In this document: positions 28,023 through 36,805 of the stretch, one piece after another
Position numbering within the stretch: position 1 is the first letter of the stretch
How the letters are laid out: each line of letters begins with the position of its first letter
Assembly: GCF_007665395.1 (NCBI RefSeq)
Contig: NZ_VDND01000016.1
Span: 1 to 64,000, forward strand
DNA length: 64,000 bases
Direction of reading: 5' to 3'
Source of the DNA: Pseudomonas oryzihabitans
Lineage (GTDB): Bacteria > Pseudomonadota > Gammaproteobacteria > Pseudomonadales > Pseudomonadaceae
Made by a program: the position numbers and the translations under genes
Notes under the pieces: generated by a model
Told to the model about the DNA's origin: nothing
Seen by the model: the letters and a program-made list of their open reading frames with translations, nothing else
Databases searched by the model: none

Positions 28023-28693
28023 GCGGGGGCCACGGCGGCGTCCCCGAGGCGTCCTCGTTCCAGGTGCAGGGTACGATCGAGCTGGCTGGCGATCCGCGCG
28101 CTGTGGGTCACCATCAGCAGGCTGCTGCCGGTCTCGGCCACCAGCTCCAGCAGCAGCGCCAGGGCCTGGTCACCACTGCTTTCGTCGAGATTGCCGGTGG
28201 GTTCGTCGGCGAGCAGCAGGGGCGGGCGCGAGGCGAGGGCCCGGCCCAGGGCCACGCGCTGCTGCTGGCCACCGGAAAGCTGTTCCGGATAGCGGTCGAG
28301 CAGGGCGGCCAGGCCCAGGCGGGCGGCCAATTCAGCCTGCCAGGCGGGATCGTGGCGGTTGGCCAGGCGTGCCTGGAAGGCGAGGTTGTCCGCCACGCTG
28401 AGACTGGCGATGAGGTTGAATTGCTGGAAGATCAGCCCGATGCCCTCGCGGCGCCAGGCCGCCAGGGCGCGCTCGTCGAGGCTGGACAGCTCGCGACTGG
28501 CGGCGACGATGCGCCCGCGATCGGGACGGTCGAGGCCGGCCACCAGGTGCAGCAGGGTACTCTTGCCGCTGCCCGACTCGCCCATGAGCGCGAGGCTGGC
28601 GCCGCGGGCGAGGCCGAGATCCAGGCCACGCAGAACCGGCAGCGGTCCCTGCGGTGTCGGGTAGCTCTTGTGCAGATCGGTGATGGTCAGCAT
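28019..28693 (-). CDS. ABC transporter ATP-binding protein (LolD/MacB type)
   Basis: A 224-residue ATPase with Walker A GESGSGKST, signature [15 protein letters not shown], and LLLADEPTGNLD, the Walker B variant typical of the LolD/FtsE/MacB group. It is the first gene of the three-gene unit ATPase–permease–AttH-like lipoprotein. It ends with an ATGA overlap into the permease gene. Confidence 0.93.
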   Translation of the reverse strand: MLTITDLHKSYPTPQGPLPVLRGLDLGLARGASLALMGESGSGKSTLLHLVAGLDRPDRGRIVAASRELSSLDERALAAWRREGIGLIFQQFNLIASLSVADNLAFQARLANRHDPAWQAELAARLGLAALLDRYPEQLSGGQQQRVALGRALASRPPLLLADEPTGNLDESSGDQALALLLELVAETGSSLLMVTHSARIASQLDRTLHLERGRLGDAAVAPA

Positions 28694-28756
28694 CGCGCCT
28701 CCCGCGCCGGCCGTGGTCTGTAATCGACCGGGACCCGGCAGCGACGTTCAGCGCCG

Positions 28757-29047
28757 TCAGCCGCGCTTGCCCTTGGTCTTGCCGGCCTTTTCGTCTTCCG
28801 CGCGTTGCAGGCGCTCGCACTTGCGCACCATGGTGAGGTAGTAGACGGCACTGCCGGCGAAGAGGATGACGGGGAGCGCCAGGGACATTTCCAGCAGGTC
28901 GCCAGGGAAGGCGGTTGGCACCCAGTGGTGATAGAGCAGGATGCCGATACCCAGCAGCACCGAGTACAGCAGGCCGTAGCCACCGGCCTTGCGCGATTCG
29001 CGGGCGAGGTCGAGAGGCGAGCGATTGAGATCGTTGGGCTCGAACAT
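28757..29047 (-). CDS. small inner-membrane protein, unknown function
   Basis: A 96-residue protein with two predicted membrane helices (about 23-42 and 53-70) and a very basic tail (KAGKTKGKRG). I do not recognise a family. It lies 63 bases upstream of the ABC ATPase gene on the same strand, so it could be the first gene of that transcript. The start at 29047 gives an N terminus MFEPNDLNRSPLDLARESRKAGG that looks cytoplasmic. Confidence 0.65.
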   Translation of the reverse strand: MFEPNDLNRSPLDLARESRKAGGYGLLYSVLLGIGILLYHHWVPTAFPGDLLEMSLALPVILFAGSAVYYLTMVRKCERLQRAEDEKAGKTKGKRG

Positions 29048-29302
29048 GAAAGTCTCTGGCAGGCACTGAAGAAGGCGCTAGTCTAGCGCCTGGACTCGCG
29101 CCGGTCGCCTCCGGCCAGGCGCCCCGGACAAGACGTCGCAGGGCGTGCCTGCACCTCGTTCACGCGATGTTCAGGCAGACCTAAGCTTGAAATCTTATCC
29201 TTTGCAGCCATTTAGAGGCCTGGCGATGGCAAGCGAGCAGGTCTCCTTGTAAGCTCGATCAGTTATTTGAACGCGCATAGTGCGCACGGATAAGGAATCA
29301 AC

Positions 29303-30076
29303 ATGAAACAGTATCGGTTGGCAGCAGCGGTGGCCCTGGTGGGTCTGGTTCTGAGCGGCTGCGACTCCAAGCCCAAGGTCGAGCTGGAAAGCCCGGCCCA
29401 GAAGGCGTCCTACGGCATCGGCCTGAACATGGGCAAGAGCCTGGCCCAGGAAGGTATCGATGACCTGGATCCCAAGGCCGTCGCCCTGGGTATCGAGGAC
29501 GCGGTAGGCAAGAAGGACCAGAAGCTGACCGATCAGCAGCTCACCGAGGCCTTCGCCGCCCTGCAGAAGCGTGCCGAAGAGAAGATGACCAAGGTCAGCG
29601 AAGACAACGCCAAGGTCGGCAAGAAGTTCCTCGAAGAGAACGGCAAGAAGCCTGGCGTGATCACCACCGCCTCCGGCCTGCAGTACGAAGTGGTCAAGAA
29701 GGCCGACGGCCCGCAGCCCAAGCCCACCGACGTGGTCACCGTGCACTACGAGGGCAAGCTGGTCGATGGCACCGTGTTCGACAGCTCCATCAAGCGCGGC
29801 ACCCCGATCGACCTGCCGGTCAACGGCGTGATCCCGGGCTGGGTCGAGGCGCTGCAACTGATGCACGTCGGCGAGAAGATCAAGCTCTACATCCCCTCCG
29901 AGCTGGCCTACGGCGCCCAGAGCCCGAGCCCGGCGATTCCGGCCAACTCCGTGCTGGTGTTCGACCTGGAACTGCTTGGCATCAAGGACGCCGCCGCGGC
30001 GGACGCCGAGGATGCCCCGCCGGCCCCGGCCGCCGACGCCCCGGCCGCTGCCGAAAAGGCCCCGGCCAAGAAGTAA
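29303..30076 (+). CDS. FKBP-type peptidyl-prolyl cis-trans isomerase lipoprotein
   Basis: A 257-residue protein with lipobox VLSGC (Cys20). An N-terminal dimerisation domain (SYGIGLNMGKSL… , residues 35-120) precedes a C-terminal FKBP domain (about 128-227: VTVHYEGKLVDGTVFDSS, IPGWVEALQLMHVGEK, IPSELAYG). The domain order is that of FkpA/Mip. An Ala/Pro/Glu-rich tail of about 30 residues follows. It would act as a periplasmic folding catalyst. I remember the homologue as PA3262, with the same downstream neighbours. A terminator follows directly. Confidence 0.92.
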   Translation: MKQYRLAAAVALVGLVLSGCDSKPKVELESPAQKASYGIGLNMGKSLAQEGIDDLDPKAVALGIEDAVGKKDQKLTDQQLTEAFAALQKRAEEKMTKVSEDNAKVGKKFLEENGKKPGVITTASGLQYEVVKKADGPQPKPTDVVTVHYEGKLVDGTVFDSSIKRGTPIDLPVNGVIPGWVEALQLMHVGEKIKLYIPSELAYGAQSPSPAIPANSVLVFDLELLGIKDAAAADAEDAPPAPAADAPAAAEKAPAKK

Positions 30077-30094
30077 CACGGACCCCGTCCACTG

Positions 30095-30117
30095 ACGCCC
30101 TGCTTGCAGGGCGTTTT
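30095..30117 (+). terminator. intrinsic terminator after the FKBP gene
   Basis: ACGCCCTGC (30095-30103) pairs with GCAGGGCGT (30106-30114), with the innermost bases forming a small loop, and TTTT follows. It lies 19 bases after the stop. Confidence 0.85.
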
Positions 30118-30224
30118 ACATTGGGCGTTGGGAAACCCGCGACCACCGCTGCGATCAAAGTACAGGTGCGTAGCATCCGGCCCCGCCGATGCCGCGCCTG
30201 GTCCTTCCCACCTGCGAGGTATCC

Positions 30225-30689
30225 ATGAAGCCGCCGAAGAATTTCGATCGCTACCTTGGCCTGGCCCAGCGCCTGCTGATCCGCGGCCGGCTGCCGGCGC
30301 TGCTGCTGGGCGTGGCGCGCAAGACCAGCAAGCGCGGTCTCAAGCTGGGCGAGGCGCGCGATACCCTCGGCCTGTTCCACCAACTGCTGCTGGCCTGGTG
30401 GCGTGGCCAATACCGGGGCGTCAGCCGCAAGACGTTGCTGACCGTGGCCGGCGGCCTGGTCTATTTCCTGCTGCCCATCGACCTGATCCCCGACTGGGTG
30501 CCCATGTTCGGCCTGCTCGACGACCTCGCCGTCCTGGCCTGGGTCGGCAAGGCCTGCAGCGGCGAACTCGACGCCTTCCGCAGCTGGCGCGACAACCGAT
30601 CCGCTAGCCAGCAGGCGGCCTTGGCGGCCCTGCCCGACAAACACGAGCGCGCCGCCCCGGGTGTCGCCCTCGACCAATTGCGAGACTGA
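30225..30689 (+). CDS. DUF1232 (YkvA-like) membrane-associated protein
   Basis: A 154-residue protein. The DUF1232 core is the segment LLPIDLIPDWVPMFGLLDDLAVLAW near residues 86-110, which probably dips into the membrane. Function is unknown. The ATG at 30225 was chosen because GCGAGG precedes it at about 6 bases; an in-frame ATG at 30189 would add 12 residues. The next small gene starts 6 bases after the stop. Confidence 0.8.
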   Translation: MKPPKNFDRYLGLAQRLLIRGRLPALLLGVARKTSKRGLKLGEARDTLGLFHQLLLAWWRGQYRGVSRKTLLTVAGGLVYFLLPIDLIPDWVPMFGLLDDLAVLAWVGKACSGELDAFRSWRDNRSASQQAALAALPDKHERAAPGVALDQLRD

Positions 30690-30695
30690 CCGGGC

Positions 30696-31070
30696 TTGAG
30701 TGTACGCATCAGTCGCCAGCACTGGCTGGCCCTGCTCGACGAACTGGAAAGCGCGCGACGCAGCCGCAGCCTGCTGACCTACCGCTCGGTGATCGAACGG
30801 CTGGGGCTACCCCAGCCGGCCATGGTGACCCTCACCAAGGCCCTGGAGTACCTCGCGGCCCTGGATCGGCGGGAAGGGCGGCCGCTGCGCAGTGCGCTGG
30901 TGGTCAGCCAGAGCGGCACCCGCCTTCCCCGCGAAGGCTTCTTCGACTGCGCCCTGCGCCTCGGTGCCCTGGAGGGTCCGCCGCAGGTGAGCGATGCGGT
31001 CAGCTGGCATGCGGCCGAGGTCACCCGGGTGTTCGAGCACCGCTATCCCGATCACCGCCTGGAAACCTAG
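30696..31070 (+). CDS. conserved small protein, unknown function
   Basis: A 124-residue soluble protein with a TTG start at 30696, six bases after the DUF1232 gene, so it is probably co-transcribed and coupled. Its N-terminal half reads as a helix-turn-helix-like segment (LLTYRSVIERLGLPQPAMVTLTKALEYLAALD). The C-terminal half (LRSALVVSQSGTRLPREGFFDCALRLG) resembles a segment of small DNA-associated proteins. I do not recognise a named family. It ends two bases before the convergent c-di-GMP gene. Confidence 0.65.
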   Translation: MSVRISRQHWLALLDELESARRSRSLLTYRSVIERLGLPQPAMVTLTKALEYLAALDRREGRPLRSALVVSQSGTRLPREGFFDCALRLGALEGPPQVSDAVSWHAAEVTRVFEHRYPDHRLET

Positions 31071-31072
31071 GC

Positions 31073-32818
31073 TCAGGCGCGCATCAGGTGCAGGCTGTAG
31101 CCGGGCACCTTCTTGGCGTTGCGCTTGGCTTCCGAGGCCAGGCCGGCCAGGGCGCTGGCATCGACGCGCTGGCCGGCGTCCCGGTCCAGCTCCACCACGC
31201 CGAGGGACAGCGACAGCAGCGGGTACTCCCGCCGGCGCCCGTCCCTGTCGTAGGCGAGGAAACATCCGGCTTCCAGGTGCTCGCTGCGGTAGAAGTGCCG
31301 GCACCGTTCCTGGAAGGCCGCCATCAGGCCATTCAGCCGGCGCCGCCAGTCCGGCGAGCCGAGGACCACCAGGAAGTCGTCACCGCCGATATGGCCGACG
31401 AAGTCCTGCTGCGGATCCAGCCGCTCGGAGAGGGTCTGGGCCAGGCAGAGCAGCACCTCGTCCCCCTTGGCATAGCCATAGAGATCGTTGAACGGCTTGA
31501 AGCCATCGATATCGACATAGCACACCACCGCTTCGCGGCGCTGGTCCAGCAAGCGGGTCAGGCATTGCTGGATGGGTACGTTGCCGGGCAGCTGGGTCAG
31601 CGGATTGGCGTGCTTGGCCTGCTGGATACGTTGCTCGGTGATCAGGCGCAGGACATCCATCACCCGCCCGACGCCGATATAGCGGCCGCCTTCGGTGATG
31701 ATGAAATCCTCTTCGATACGCTGGCGAGCGCGTGCGGTGAGCAGGCGGCTGACCTGTTGCAGGGACTGGCTCGACTCGGTGGCCAGGAAGTCCTGGCTCA
31801 TCAGCCGGGCGATGGGCTTGCGCGCGAACACCTCGTGGGCGAACGGCTTGAGCAGCGCCGAACTGAGCTCGTGGTGGTGGACGATGCCCACGGGGAGATC
31901 ATCCTCATTGACGACCGCCAGGGTGTTGAGGTTGGGCTGCAGGCGGAAGCGCTCCAGGACATCGAGGATCAGCATGTCCTGGCCGACCGCCACCTGCTCC
32001 ACCCGCAGGCTGGCCACGGTGGTCGACTCCTCGGCGAGATCCGCACTGCGGGTGACCATGGCTGGCAGCAGGGTCTGGATCTCGCGCGGCGGCGTCGCCG
32101 TCGGACGGCCCAGCAGATAGCCCTGGACCAGGTCGATGCCCATGCTCGCCAGGGTCGAGAGTTCTTCGTGGGTCTCGATCCCCTCGGCGATCACCTGCGC
32201 CCGGGAGGCCTCGGCCATCTTCAGGATGGAGCCGACGAATTCGCGCTTCACGGCGTCGCGATGGATGGATTCGATGAAGTGCCGGTCGATCTTGACGAAG
32301 TCAGGGCGTAGCTCCGACCAACGCCTCAGGCTGGAATAGCCCGCGCCGAGATCGTCTAGTGCAATGGAAAAGCCCATGGCCCGGTAGTGGTGCAGGGCCG
32401 TGGCCAGCAGGGCGAAGTCGTCGATGGGCGCCTGCTCGGTCAGCTCGATCACCACCTGGGCCGGCGAGAGGCCCAGGCGCTGCAGCAGCTTTAGCGTCTG
32501 GCCCGACTGGTGCGCCGGTTCCAGCAGGGTCTCCGGACAGACGTTGAGGAACAGCAGGCCCTCCAGCGCCAGGTCGCGAAAGCCCTGGCAGGACTGCTGG
32601 CGCGCGGCGATCTCCAGCTCGGACAGGCGGCCGGCCTGGCGCGCGGTGGCGTAGAGCGGCAGGGGCGAGTGCAGGGGCGTATTGGAGGCACCGCGGATCA
32701 GCGCCTCGTAGCCGAGGATGCGTCTTTCGCTCAGCGACGCGATAGGTTGAAAGAGCGAATGCAACTCGCGGTTGGCAAGAATGCGATCCAACACTCCAGC
32801 CTGGTCGTTCAGCGTCAT
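31073..32818 (-). CDS. EAL–CBS–GGDEF cyclic-di-GMP protein
   Basis: A 581-residue soluble protein. The EAL phosphodiesterase domain comes first (about 10-250), with E38-A39-L40, N92, E125, D155/D156, K176, E212 and Q232 in place, so it is probably active. A paired CBS module (about 270-400) follows, then a GGDEF domain (about 405-580) whose signature is GGDDF (478-482) with no RxxD inhibitory site before it. A likely role is c-di-GMP degradation gated by nucleotide binding to the CBS pair. It matches the gene next to prc in P. aeruginosa (PA3258 from memory). Confidence 0.92.
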   Translation of the reverse strand: MTLNDQAGVLDRILANRELHSLFQPIASLSERRILGYEALIRGASNTPLHSPLPLYATARQAGRLSELEIAARQQSCQGFRDLALEGLLFLNVCPETLLEPAHQSGQTLKLLQRLGLSPAQVVIELTEQAPIDDFALLATALHHYRAMGFSIALDDLGAGYSSLRRWSELRPDFVKIDRHFIESIHRDAVKREFVGSILKMAEASRAQVIAEGIETHEELSTLASMGIDLVQGYLLGRPTATPPREIQTLLPAMVTRSADLAEESTTVASLRVEQVAVGQDMLILDVLERFRLQPNLNTLAVVNEDDLPVGIVHHHELSSALLKPFAHEVFARKPIARLMSQDFLATESSQSLQQVSRLLTARARQRIEEDFIITEGGRYIGVGRVMDVLRLITEQRIQQAKHANPLTQLPGNVPIQQCLTRLLDQRREAVVCYVDIDGFKPFNDLYGYAKGDEVLLCLAQTLSERLDPQQDFVGHIGGDDFLVVLGSPDWRRRLNGLMAAFQERCRHFYRSEHLEAGCFLAYDRDGRRREYPLLSLSLGVVELDRDAGQRVDASALAGLASEAKRNAKKVPGYSLHLMRA

Positions 32819-32845
32819 GGTCAGCCTGCAGGAACCCGAAAACGA

Positions 32846-32884
32846 AAATGCCCGGGGGCCGCACATGGCGGCCCCCGGGCATTT
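32846..32884. terminator. strong bidirectional-looking terminator after prc
   Basis: A perfect 17-bp stem, 32846-32862 with 32868-32884, closes on a 5-base loop. Read on the minus strand it follows the prc stop (32911) and ends in TTTTCGTTTTC, so it is a good intrinsic terminator for prc. It separates prc from the c-di-GMP gene. Confidence 0.88.
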
Positions 32885-32910
32885 CACGACAGACAGATGA
32901 CGCTTTGATG

Positions 32911-34992
32911 TCAGCGCTTGGGCGGCGTCTGGCTCAGGTCGAGATAGTCCAGCAGCACATGCCCCGATTCCATCAGGTAGGCGTCGTCCTGGGGTTTGGT
33001 CTTGTCGTCGTCGATCGCCGGGTTGTCCTCGTCGATCTTCTTCAGCTCCTTGAGCGGTGCCTCACCCTTGCCCTGGCGGCGCTGGTTTTCCATCGCCAGC
33101 TGGCGATTGTCCAGCGCGGTCTGCTCGGCGCGGCGCTTCTGCTCGTCGAGGCTGACGGTGGTGTCGGCCGCCAACTCCTGGGCCAGCTTCAGCCGCTCGC
33201 GGGCGAAGATGAAGTCAGGATCCTTCTGGGCCCGGGCATCGTGCCGCTTGACCAGCTCCGCCAGGTAGGGCGCGAAGGGATCGGTCAGGCCGGTGACCGC
33301 CGGGGCGATGGTATCCCAGGGCATGGAGTCGGGCAGGGCGCTCTCGCCGATCTGCTTGGTATCCACCACCGCCGGATAGTCGATGTCCGGCAGCACGCCC
33401 TGGTGCTGGGTGCTCTGGCCGGAGACGCGATAGAACTTGGCGATGGTCAGCTTGAGTTCGCCGTGGTTCAGCGGCTGGATGGTCTGCACGGTGCCCTTGC
33501 CGAAGGTCTGGCCGCCGACGATCAGCGCCCGGTGATAGTCCTGCATGGCGCCGGCGAAGATTTCCGACGCCGAGGCCGAGAGGCGATTCACCAGCACGGT
33601 CAGCGGACCCTTGTAGAAGGCGCCGCCTTCGTCGTCGGCCAGTACCTCGACCTTGCCATCGCCGTTGCGCACCAGCACGGTGGGACCCTGGTCGATGAAC
33701 AGGCCGGTCAGCTCGGTGGCTTCCTGCAGCGAGCCCCCGCCGTTGTTGCGCAGGTCGATGACGATACCGTCGACCTTTTCCTTTTGCAGCTCGCCGATGA
33801 GCTTCTTCACGTCACGCGTGGTGCTCTTGTAGTTCGGATCGCCGGCGCGATAGGCCTTGAAGTCCAGGTAGAAGGCCGGTACGTCGATCACGCCGAGCTT
33901 GTAGTGCTTGCCCTCGTGGGGCACGTCGATGACGTGCTTCTGCGCGGCCTGCTCCTCGAGCTTGACCGCTTCGCGGGTGATGGCGACCACCTTGGTCTTC
34001 TGGTCGTTCGGCGCATTGCTGGCCGGGATGATCTCCAGCCGCACCTTGGAGCCCTTGGGCCCGCGGATCAGCTTGACCACCTCGTCCAGGCGCCAGCCGA
34101 TCACATCGACCATTTCGCCATCGCCCTGGGCGACGCCGACGATCTTGTCCGCCGGGGCGATCTGCTTGGACTTGTCCGCCGGGCCGGCCGGGACCAGGCG
34201 CAGGATCTGCACGTAGTCGTTGTCGTTCTGCAGCACCGCGCCGATGCCTTCGAGCGACAGGCTCATGTTGATGTCGAAGTTCTCCGCGCTTTCCGGCGAG
34301 AGATACTGGGTGTGCGGGTCGTAGGACTCGGCGAAGGCGTTGATGTAGGTCTGGAAGACGTCCTCGCCGCGGGTCTGGTTGAGACGCGCCAGCTGGTTCT
34401 TGTATCTCTTGGTCAGTTGCTGCTGGATCTGCTGGTCGGTCTTGCCGGACAGGCGCAGCCGCAGCACCTCGTCCTTGAGCTTGCGATGCCAGAGGTCATC
34501 CAGCGCCGCGGTATCGGTCGGCCAGGCCGCCTTTTCGCGGTTGGTGTTGAAGGACTCGTCGACGGTGAAGTCGAGCTTGCCGATACCGGCGTTGAGCAGC
34601 CCCAGGCCATAGTTGAGCCGCTCGGTCATGCGCTGGGCATAGCGGCGGTAGATGGCGAAGCCCGGCTCGAGGTTGCCCTGCTTGAGGTAGTCGTCGAAGC
34701 GGGTGCGCGAGGCATCGAATTCGCGGATGTCGGCGGCGTTGAAATACAGCCGCGCAGGATCAAGCATCTTCAGGTAGCTGTCGTAGATCTTGATCGACTG
34801 GGCGTCGTTGAGCGGCGGCTTGCTGTAATGATGGCGCTTGAGCAGTTCGACGATGTTGAGGCTGGCGATGACCTGGTCGCGGTCGGGTTGCAGCTTGTCG
34901 ACACCAACCGGTGAGTTGGACTTGGCGAAGAGGGGAGTTGCGCTGACGCCAAGCAGGACAACGAGGGCGGTACGGGACAAGAGCTGCTTCAT
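32911..34992 (-). CDS. prc: tail-specific periplasmic protease Prc (carboxy-terminal processing protease)
   Basis: A 693-residue S41 protease with a signal peptide ending LFAKS. An N-terminal helical domain is followed by a PDZ domain (about 240-330, SLEGIGAVLQNDNDYVQIL). The protease core shows IVIDLRNNGGGSL, the Ser region SASASEIFAGAMQDY and the Lys region GGQTFGKGTVQ, the Ser/Lys dyad. A C-terminal Prc-specific domain completes it. Prc cleaves periplasmic proteins from the C terminus; in P. aeruginosa AlgO/Prc affects MucA turnover. The ATG at 34992 places the signal peptide at the N terminus. Confidence 0.94.
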   Translation of the reverse strand: MKQLLSRTALVVLLGVSATPLFAKSNSPVGVDKLQPDRDQVIASLNIVELLKRHHYSKPPLNDAQSIKIYDSYLKMLDPARLYFNAADIREFDASRTRFDDYLKQGNLEPGFAIYRRYAQRMTERLNYGLGLLNAGIGKLDFTVDESFNTNREKAAWPTDTAALDDLWHRKLKDEVLRLRLSGKTDQQIQQQLTKRYKNQLARLNQTRGEDVFQTYINAFAESYDPHTQYLSPESAENFDINMSLSLEGIGAVLQNDNDYVQILRLVPAGPADKSKQIAPADKIVGVAQGDGEMVDVIGWRLDEVVKLIRGPKGSKVRLEIIPASNAPNDQKTKVVAITREAVKLEEQAAQKHVIDVPHEGKHYKLGVIDVPAFYLDFKAYRAGDPNYKSTTRDVKKLIGELQKEKVDGIVIDLRNNGGGSLQEATELTGLFIDQGPTVLVRNGDGKVEVLADDEGGAFYKGPLTVLVNRLSASASEIFAGAMQDYHRALIVGGQTFGKGTVQTIQPLNHGELKLTIAKFYRVSGQSTQHQGVLPDIDYPAVVDTKQIGESALPDSMPWDTIAPAVTGLTDPFAPYLAELVKRHDARAQKDPDFIFARERLKLAQELAADTTVSLDEQKRRAEQTALDNRQLAMENQRRQGKGEAPLKELKKIDEDNPAIDDDKTKPQDDAYLMESGHVLLDYLDLSQTPPKR

Positions 34993-35229
34993 GTGTATTC
35001 GACTAATGCACGGAAAGGAATAGGCTATAGGCCCTTCCCGGCCCGGGCGGTTCCGCGGCCAGGGGAAGTATGAGGGGCGCTGACGAAAGTCGTCTGACGG
35101 CGGTCTGAAGGGCAGCGGCAAGCGGAAGGGGTGGCTGAGACAGCCCTACGTCTTCCGGTCCGCTCGACACCCGCAGAACCCGCCGGCGCAGGCGCTTTTC
35201 GTCAAAGCCTGAGCCACTATGGAGGCACC

Positions 35230-36192
35230 GTGAACGCATTGCAAGGTATCGAAGGGCAACTGGAATGGCAGTCACTGAGCGCTCGCGCTCTGGCGCCGGG
35301 GGAAATCCGTATCAAGGTGGCGGCTGCTGGTCTCAACCGCGCCGACCTGCTGCAATTGGCGGGCAACTATCCACCGCCACCGGGCGCCCCGGCTACCCTG
35401 GGGCTGGAATGCGCCGGGGTGGTCAGCGAGACCACCGCCGAGTCGCGCTGGCAGGTCGGTGACCGGGTCTGCGCCCTGCTTGCCGGTGGGGGCATGGCCA
35501 GCGAGGTGGTGGTGGACGGCCGCCAGGCCGCCTCCGTGCCGGCGGGCCTGTCGCTGATCGAGGCGGCGGCGCTGCCGGAAGTCTGGGCGACCGCTTGGAG
35601 CAACCTGTTCGACCTGGCCGCCCTGCAACCCGGCGAGAAGGTGCTGTTGCACGCCGGCGCCAGTGGCGTCGGCTCGGCCGCCATCCAGCTGTGCAAGGCC
35701 TTCGGCAATCCCTGCTGGGTCAGTGTCGGCTCCCAGGAGCGCCTGGCCCACTGCGAGCGCCTTGGCGCCGAGGGCGGGGTGCTGCGCAAGACCGATCTGG
35801 AGGGGCTGCGTGATTTCGCGCCCTTCAACGTCATCCTCGATCCGGTCGGTGCGGGCTATGCGCCGCTCAACCTGGACCTGCTGGGGCAGGATGGCCGCTG
35901 GGTGCTGATCGGCCTCATGGGCGGCCGCGAAGCGGAACTGGATTTCGCCAAGGTGCTCGGCAAGCGGATCCGCATCATCGGCTCGACCCTGCGCAACAGG
36001 CCCGTGGAGTTCAAGGCCAAGACCCTGAGATCGCTGGAAGCCAAGGTCTGGCCGCTGTTCGCCGAGGGCAAGCTGGCGGTCAACCTGGAGCGCCGCTTCT
36101 CCGCCCAGAACGCCGAAGCCGCCTTTGCCGCCTTGGAAAGCAACGAGGTGAACGGCAAGGTGGTGCTGGTGCTGGACGAGGGGCTCGAATAG
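35230..36192 (+). CDS. NAD(P)H quinone oxidoreductase, PIG3 family
   Basis: A 320-residue medium-chain dehydrogenase/reductase without zinc ligands. The catalytic-domain block is AAAGLNRADLLQLAGNYPPPPG and the nucleotide-binding loop is LLHAGASGVGSAAIQL. PIG3-type enzymes reduce quinones with NADPH. The GTG at 35230 was chosen because GGAGG lies 4 bases upstream at 35221-35225 and it gives the family length. The open frame upstream from 35131 lacks a ribosome site. The same gene neighbours prc in P. aeruginosa as I remember. Confidence 0.88.
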   Translation: MNALQGIEGQLEWQSLSARALAPGEIRIKVAAAGLNRADLLQLAGNYPPPPGAPATLGLECAGVVSETTAESRWQVGDRVCALLAGGGMASEVVVDGRQAASVPAGLSLIEAAALPEVWATAWSNLFDLAALQPGEKVLLHAGASGVGSAAIQLCKAFGNPCWVSVGSQERLAHCERLGAEGGVLRKTDLEGLRDFAPFNVILDPVGAGYAPLNLDLLGQDGRWVLIGLMGGREAELDFAKVLGKRIRIIGSTLRNRPVEFKAKTLRSLEAKVWPLFAEGKLAVNLERRFSAQNAEAAFAALESNEVNGKVVLVLDEGLE

Positions 36193-36250
36193 GACGAGTC
36201 AGCGCCCATCGATCGCTGCCAGGGCGGTCCGCAGATTGGGCGTAGGTGAG

Positions 36251-36796
36251 CATAGGTTGGGTTGAGCGAAGCGAAGCCCAACGGGTCTTGCGCGGAGCCG
36301 GCTATGTTGGGCTTCGACGGTGGAGCCGTCTCAACCCAACCTACGGAAACACCAGCAACCTTAAGGAGCGGGCGTAGGTTGGGTTGAGCGAAGCGAAGCC
36401 CAACGGGGGCTGCCTCGGGATGTAAGTGATGTTGGGCTTCGACGATGAAGCCGTCTCAACCCAACCTACGAAAACACCAGCAACCCCAAGGAGCGGCCGT
36501 AGGTTGGGTTGAGCGTAGCGAAGCCCAACGGGTCTTGTGCGGATCCGCCAATGTTGGGCTTCGACGGTGGAGCTGTCTCAACCCAACCTACGAAAACACC
36601 AACAACCCGTAGGGGCGGGCGTAGGTTGGGTTGAGCGCAGCGAAGCCCCACAGGGACTGCCTGGGGATGCTCGTGATGTTGGGCTTCGACGATGAAGCCG
36701 TCTCAACCCAACCTACGAAAACACCAGCAACCTCAAGGAGCGGGCGTAGGTTGGGCTGAGCGCAGCGAAGCCCAACGGGTCTTGCTCAGGCTGCCG
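36251..36796. repeat. array of four and a half palindromic repeats with a 247-bp higher-order unit
   Basis: Elements lie at 36251-36345 (95 bp), 36373-36470 (98), 36498-36592 (95), 36620-36717 (98), and a left half from 36745 to about 36796. Each starts (C/A)GTAGGTTGGG-TTGAGCG or a close variant and, except the last, ends CTCAACCCAACCTACG. Short and long types alternate, and starts are spaced 122, 125, 122 and 125 bases, so a two-element unit of 247 bp has been repeated. They share sequence with the array at 16191-16524. They fill the 613-base gap between the quinone reductase and HAD genes; no gene was seen in it. Confidence 0.95.
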
Positions 36797-36805
36797 CGAT
36801 GCAAG

